Source: Closterium sp. NIES-65
Lineage: Eukaryota; Streptophyta; Zygnematophyceae; Desmidiales; Closteriaceae
Assembly (NCBI GenBank): GCA_948144175.1
Contig: CANXME010002314.1
Coordinates: forward strand, 62,001-126,000
DNA length: 64,000 nt
Reading direction: 5' to 3'
Shown here: positions 62,772 to 64,000 of the stretch, piece after piece
Layout: each line of letters starts with the position of its first letter
How positions within the stretch are numbered: position 1 is the stretch's first letter
Made by a program: the position numbers and the translations under genes
The notes under the pieces: generated by a model
Told to the model about the DNA's origin: nothing
Databases searched by the model: none
The model's input: only the letters and a program-made list of their open reading frames with translations

Positions 62772-64000
62772 ATGGTGATTGCTGGTGCATCTGAGCCATC
62801 GCCAGTGCGCGCTGCCGCCTGGTCGGCTGTGGTCGCCCAGCCTCAGTCGGGGCCCGGAAAGGCGACCATGCCGACGGAGACCCCTCTACCGCTGGCTCCG
62901 ACGCCCTCCACAACAGTCGCTGAAAAGACTCTTCCCCACGCACTCGCGGATCCCCTTGCCGTGTCGGGGGCTGGCCCGTCTGTTCCTGCGGCTGCTCCGT
63001 CCGCTCCGCAGGCTGCTCCTGTTCCCCTGGCCCTCTTCGTCGAGCCGTTGGTGCCTGCTCCTGCTGGGGGTGTTGCTGATCCCCCAGTTCTTGTCCCTGG
63101 TGCGCCCGTTGCTCCGCCTGCTTCCGTCCTCGACGCGCCTGTACTGGCTTCTGTTTCGTCGACAAAAGCGGCGTCCGCCACCACTGGCGGCCCGGCTCCG
63201 TCGGTTGCGCCCTCAGCAGCGGGGCAATCCGCGCCTGCTGTGGCGCCGATGGCCCCGGCAGGTCAGCCGTCACGTCTCCCGTCGCCTGACCGCCAACCGT
63301 CTCGCCCTCATTCCCCCTCGCCCCACCAGGATCGCAAATCGTCTCGTCGCCGTCGTGATTCTCCGCGGCGATACCAGCAGCAGCCTCACTTGCCTGCTCA
63401 CCCCGATGGTCAGGGGGACTGGAGGGGTCCCCGCGGGCGCGGTGGTGGTAGGGGGTACCGCCCGCCGGTGACGATGGTAGATCTTCAGCGGGAAGTGTCG
63501 AGGGCGGTACATGAGGAGAGGGCTTCGCAGAGCCAGAGCAGTTCGATGCGCGCCTCGCCGGCCCAAGAGGCTCCACCCCAGCCTGTGCTCCCGTCGAGTC
63601 CACCGCCTATTGCTGCACCCCCTCCTCAGGTTCAGATCCCAACGGCTCCTGCTCCTGCTGCGTTCGCGCCCGCCTCTGGAGCGCGTCTTCGCTTGCCGTC
63701 GGTTCCGCCTGTTGCGGGGGTGAAATTTGCGGCCGCTGGTGGCGGCGCGTTTTCGACGCAGTATTCGCATCCCGCTGATGGGGATCAGCAGCTCCTGTTC
63801 CTGGCGGAGGCGCTTCAGCCTCCGCAGACTCGTGTTCCGGAGGCGACACTCGGCCAACTCCATCACCTCGCTGAGAGTCTTCACGCGCTGCTGCTGATTC
63901 AGGTGGTTGCACATTCGTCTCTCCCCGTAATCCGTCCTGAGTCATTCCGTGGCCACTAGCGTGACACCTGCCTGGACGCGGCAGACCAGCTCGCGGTGCT
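62772..64000 (+). pseudogene. L7 antisense ORF: candidate ORF1-like protein, one stop, runs off the window
   Basis: The plus-strand frame starts with MVIAG as in L2 and L4 and keeps the same order: Pro/Ala-rich part, SSRRRRDSPRRYQQQ, RGPRGRGGGRG, YRPPVTMVDLQREVSRAV, then ATLGQLHHLAESLHALLLIQVVAHSSLP. A TAG at 63957-63959 interrupts it; the same frame goes on with RDTCLDAADQLAV to the window edge. Over 29 codons (63840-63926) L7 and L4 differ at 22 bases, 18 of them third positions. So the frame was under selection until recently, even though this LINE is now dead. Confidence 0.65.

Larger units (their letters stand above)
61026..64000 (-). pseudogene. L7, 5' part: N-terminal region and first half of RT, runs off the window
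   Basis: The minus strand from the window edge down to COP3. An Ala/Gln-rich N-terminal part includes EPGRQWWRTP. The frame then changes near 62640, and further stops follow around 62600. From 62332 the frame is open again (SSWDIAALCDSRQPS, LLLFLPRLTL, PSGTTFEHLRD, LIALAKPRGG, DISNAFNS) to a TAG at 61208-61210, where L4 has Gln in GVRQGDP. It continues with the YADDVTFLG segment to the COP3 boundary. It is a decayed type A LINE whose 5' end lies beyond 64000. Confidence 0.85.

Overview
This 64-kb window is eukaryotic and consists almost entirely of retrotransposons; I found no convincing host gene, tRNA, rRNA or CRISPR array. The copia-type elements carry the primer-binding sequence TGGTATCAGAGC, which matches initiator tRNA-Met and is typical of the green plant lineage. 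GC content is high and the LINEs are of the restriction-like-endonuclease (RLE) type. Together these suggest a green alga or other early-branching member of that lineage. That is an inference; I cannot name the species.

Layout. A head-to-tail stack of LINE copies, all on the minus strand, runs through the window. They are called here L0 (1-654, partial), L1 (1066-6466), L2 (6476-19102), L3 (19103-28949), L4 (29037-34262), L5 (34340-39425), L6 (39712-40590) and L7 (40705-42380 plus 61026-64000). Wherever a 3' end is present it abuts a CT/GA microsatellite. Complete copies (L4, L5) are bounded by such tracts on both sides, which suggests that GA repeats are the insertion target, the 3' tail, or both. 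Two subfamilies are mixed: type A (L0, L2, L4, L5, L7) and type B (L1, L3, L6). L4 and L5 keep one unbroken sense frame with reverse transcriptase, a Cys/His motif and a C-terminal RLE-like nuclease. The other copies are decayed or truncated.

Three copia-type LTR elements have inserted into LINEs, each with a 5-bp target duplication, and a fourth sits inside one of them. COP1 (8694-16197, minus) lies in L2, looks whole and has identical 130-bp LTRs. COP2 (20971-27822, plus) lies in L3. COP3 (42381-61025, minus) lies in L7 and itself contains COP4 (50917-57443, plus). A later 5.3-kb tandem duplication (43064-48375 and 48379-53690) copied part of COP3 and COP4 together.

Main discovery candidate. 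The 5' third of the LINEs carries a second open frame of about 480 codons on the opposite (plus) strand. Copies in L4, L5 and L7 differ from each other mostly at third codon positions of that antisense frame, so the antisense protein, not the overlapping sense frame, appears to be under selection there. It has an arginine/serine-rich and RGG-like nucleic-acid-binding middle and a conserved helical C-terminus. In type A copies a plus-strand TATA box lies 134-149 bp upstream of its start. The sense strand has its own TATA module and a GC-rich double hairpin at the 5' end. The LINE therefore looks ambisense: an RT/RLE protein on one strand and a candidate ORF1-like nucleic-acid-binding protein on the other.
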